Assembly: GCA_024743405.1 (NCBI GenBank)
Contig: JANSWP010000022.1
Coordinates: 16,632 to 80,631 of the forward strand
DNA length: 64,000 nt
From: Bacteroidota bacterium
GTDB taxonomy: Bacteria > Bacteroidota > Bacteroidia > Chitinophagales > Saprospiraceae
Reading direction: 5' to 3'
The notes under the pieces are model-generated. The model did no database searches, was not told the DNA's origin, and saw nothing but the letters and a program-made list of their open reading frames with translations. Both the position numbers and the translations under genes were made by a program. Of this stretch, positions 62,565 to 64,000 are shown piece by piece (positions within the stretch are counted from its first letter, which is position 1; every line of letters begins with the position of its first letter).

Positions 62565-63842
62565 TTAATTCGCGTCTTTTAAATAACCTGTAATAATAAT
62601 CTCATCATTTCCTGTCTTTCTGATTTCTAGTTCTGAAGGAATAACTAGATTTTGAACAGTCGTACTGAAAAAATTAGCGATTTGGTTGTTTAGTGAAATA
62701 GGAGTATTGTTTGTAAGCCCACTCTTCAAGATTAGGATTTTTCCAGTAGGAACCGCATAAAAATTAGCCTGACCGGGAAATAAGACAAAAATAACAGGCT
62801 CTATATTAGTAGGAATATCTTTTAAAAAACCAGTACATCGACAGTTATCAATTTCTTGTCCTGCCACAAACATCGGCATACTAGGGCTTGTCTTATGTTC
62901 CCCTTGATCCGCACCAATACCCGGTAACCGAACTTCATCTTCTGCAGCGACTATATAAAATATTTTCCCCGTTGGAACGGTGTATGTATCCGCTACAAAT
63001 AGATATTCAGCATCTTCGACACCCTGCGGAAATTGAAGGGTCGCACCTGGGTTTGAAAAGGTACTTTCTGAAGTCAACACAACCGAATTTCCACCATTGA
63101 TACTAAGTGTATCTCCGCTAATACTCAAGTTCTGAATTTCATTGGTAGAGTCACGGTCAAAATCATTCAACTCATATAGTGCAAAATTCGAGGTATCAGA
63201 ATAGGTAGAATTGCCTGCATTGAATGCATAAAATGCGGTATCAGCTGTTAAAGCATGTAAAGCCGTTTGAGAAAAATCAGAAGTATCAGATTCAATAGCA
63301 AATAAGCTTATTGAAGCAGTATCAGCAAGTACCGTGTTCAAAGTAGATAGAGCAAATAAGGCAGTGTCAGCATACGTAGCTTGGAGTGCACTCAGAGCAT
63401 AATCAGCAGAATCAGCAGAATCAGCGTTAATGGAGTTTGCTGCTTGAAGTGCATAAGGAACTGATAATAATTGATTAGTTCCTACCTCATCAAAGTTTGT
63501 TCCTCCTATTGGATCCATTCCTATCTTTAAGAAATGGTCACCAGACGCCCAGTTGATTTCTGAGAAATTCGTGACGGTGCCACTAATAAAGAGTCCATTA
63601 CCAATCTCTATGGAAAAAAGTCCAAATTCATCCGTGGTAAGGGCATGTCGCTCTACCCACTCTTCCGTTCCTATCAAAATATCCCCACTAATAATAGTAG
63701 CTTCTATACTAATATTTTGATTAGGAAGCTCATCTCCATTTAAATCTGTAGCTAAGGCTTGATAAGAAAATAAGGCTGGAACTTGAGCTATAATAAAGGT
63801 ATTACTACAAAGAAAAATAAAAAGTAGAAGAAGTTTATTCAT
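62565..63842 (-). CDS. Secreted collar/fibre-like protein with alanine-aspartate repeats
   Basis: A 425-residue exported protein, first gene of the operon. Signal peptide ends near FIIAQ. Residues about 20-130 resemble the N-terminal domain common in Bacteroidota surface proteins (FSYQALATDLNGDELPNQNI and NQLLSVPYALQAANS). Residues about 130-230 are low-complexity repeats rich in A, D, S, L and F with frequent ADTA and SDTS, such as ALQATYADTALFALSTLNTV. The C-terminal part is beta-rich (FYIVAAEDEVRLPGIG, FYAVPTGKILILKSG). The repeats suggest a rod or trimeric stalk; the function is unknown. It ends 11 bases before the SprB-repeat gene. Confidence 0.8.
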   Translation of the reverse strand: MNKLLLLFIFLCSNTFIIAQVPALFSYQALATDLNGDELPNQNISIEATIISGDILIGTEEWVERHALTTDEFGLFSIEIGNGLFISGTVTNFSEINWASGDHFLKIGMDPIGGTNFDEVGTNQLLSVPYALQAANSINADSADSADYALSALQATYADTALFALSTLNTVLADTASISLFAIESDTSDFSQTALHALTADTAFYAFNAGNSTYSDTSNFALYELNDFDRDSTNEIQNLSISGDTLSINGGNSVVLTSESTFSNPGATLQFPQGVEDAEYLFVADTYTVPTGKIFYIVAAEDEVRLPGIGADQGEHKTSPSMPMFVAGQEIDNCRCTGFLKDIPTNIEPVIFVLFPGQANFYAVPTGKILILKSGLTNNTPISLNNQIANFFSTTVQNLVIPSELEIRKTGNDEIIITGYLKDAN

Positions 63843-63941
63843 ACAAAACGACTTTAAATAATGAAGTTGTCTAAAGTTTTTTTGGAGCTTTTTCAGCTTT
63901 CCTCAAAAGGATAACCGAAAAAGCCAAATAATGTAGCCCAA

Positions 63942-63954
63942 GCCAGTGACTGGC
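63942..63954. promoter_or_regulatory. Short palindrome upstream of the fibre-like gene
   Basis: GCCAGTGACTGGC is symmetric around its central G, about 100 bases before the operon's start codon. It could be a regulator site; the evidence is only the symmetry and position. Confidence 0.3.
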
Positions 63955-64000
63955 ATTTGTCTCATATCGGATTATTAAACTTTTAAATCCGTCAATCCAA

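Overview
The window looks like the chromosome of a Bacteroidota bacterium, most plausibly Saprospiria-like (the order is an inference). The evidence is AT-rich DNA, weak ribosome-binding sites, type IX secretion (T9SS) type A sorting domains, a SprB-repeat/gliding-type C-terminal protein next to a PorP/SprF protein, head-GIN and STN-domain proteins, and a Bacteroidota-style curli (type VIII) system. I saw no rRNA, tRNA, CRISPR array, phage or plasmid genes.

Layout. 0-1.2 kb: DUF1801 protein and a NarL/LuxR response regulator. 1.7-9.7 kb: a minus-strand functional-amyloid (curli) locus. It has two long tandem curlin-repeat proteins, a smaller nucleator-like curlin, a CsgE carrying an N-terminal CsgH-like domain, CsgF, a CsgG with an added C-terminal beta-barrel-like domain, and, 29 bases after csgG, a large propeller lipoprotein that is probably part of the same operon. 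10.2-11.8 kb: an ECF sigma factor and a membrane protein joining an anti-sigma-like tail, a thioredoxin fold and a T9SS-type C-terminal domain. 11.9-24 kb, minus strand: secreted S9 and M20 peptidases, rfbA, an Hpt protein with a hybrid histidine kinase, an AIM24 protein, uvrB and a Rieske oxygenase. 24.5-28.3 kb: DEAD-box helicase, a thiol-peroxidase-like gene with an in-frame stop, and truA, bracketed by inverted copies of a palindromic repeat. 28.5-41.5 kb: housekeeping genes (DUF368, aroE, proline dehydrogenase, SpoU methyltransferase, M28 peptidase, thiL, aminotransferase) mixed with secreted proteins. 41.5-46.3 kb: secreted and outer-membrane proteins. 47-57.3 kb: DUF2237, polyprenyl synthetase, nitroreductase (iodotyrosine-deiodinase-like), TANGO2, uvrC, birA, rsfS. 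57.5-59.5 kb: ftsH. 59.6-63.8 kb: a T9SS-type operon (collar/fibre-like protein, SprB-repeat protein, PorP/SprF-OmpA fusion).

The most unusual signal not explained by genes is a dispersed family of palindromic, TA-flanked, mostly about 160-base elements (MITE-like). I see about eleven copies or fragments (1.5, 8.3, 14.0, 24.3, 27.4, 28.4, 35.8, 41.9, 42.9, 46.4, 53.7 kb). Several share an internal core (GTTAAAAATRCTCG) while having different ends. One copy splits a zinc-ribbon gene at 53.6-54.0 kb, and removing the element plus one TA restores the reading frame exactly, which is direct evidence of insertion. Another lies in the promoter region of a curlin gene.
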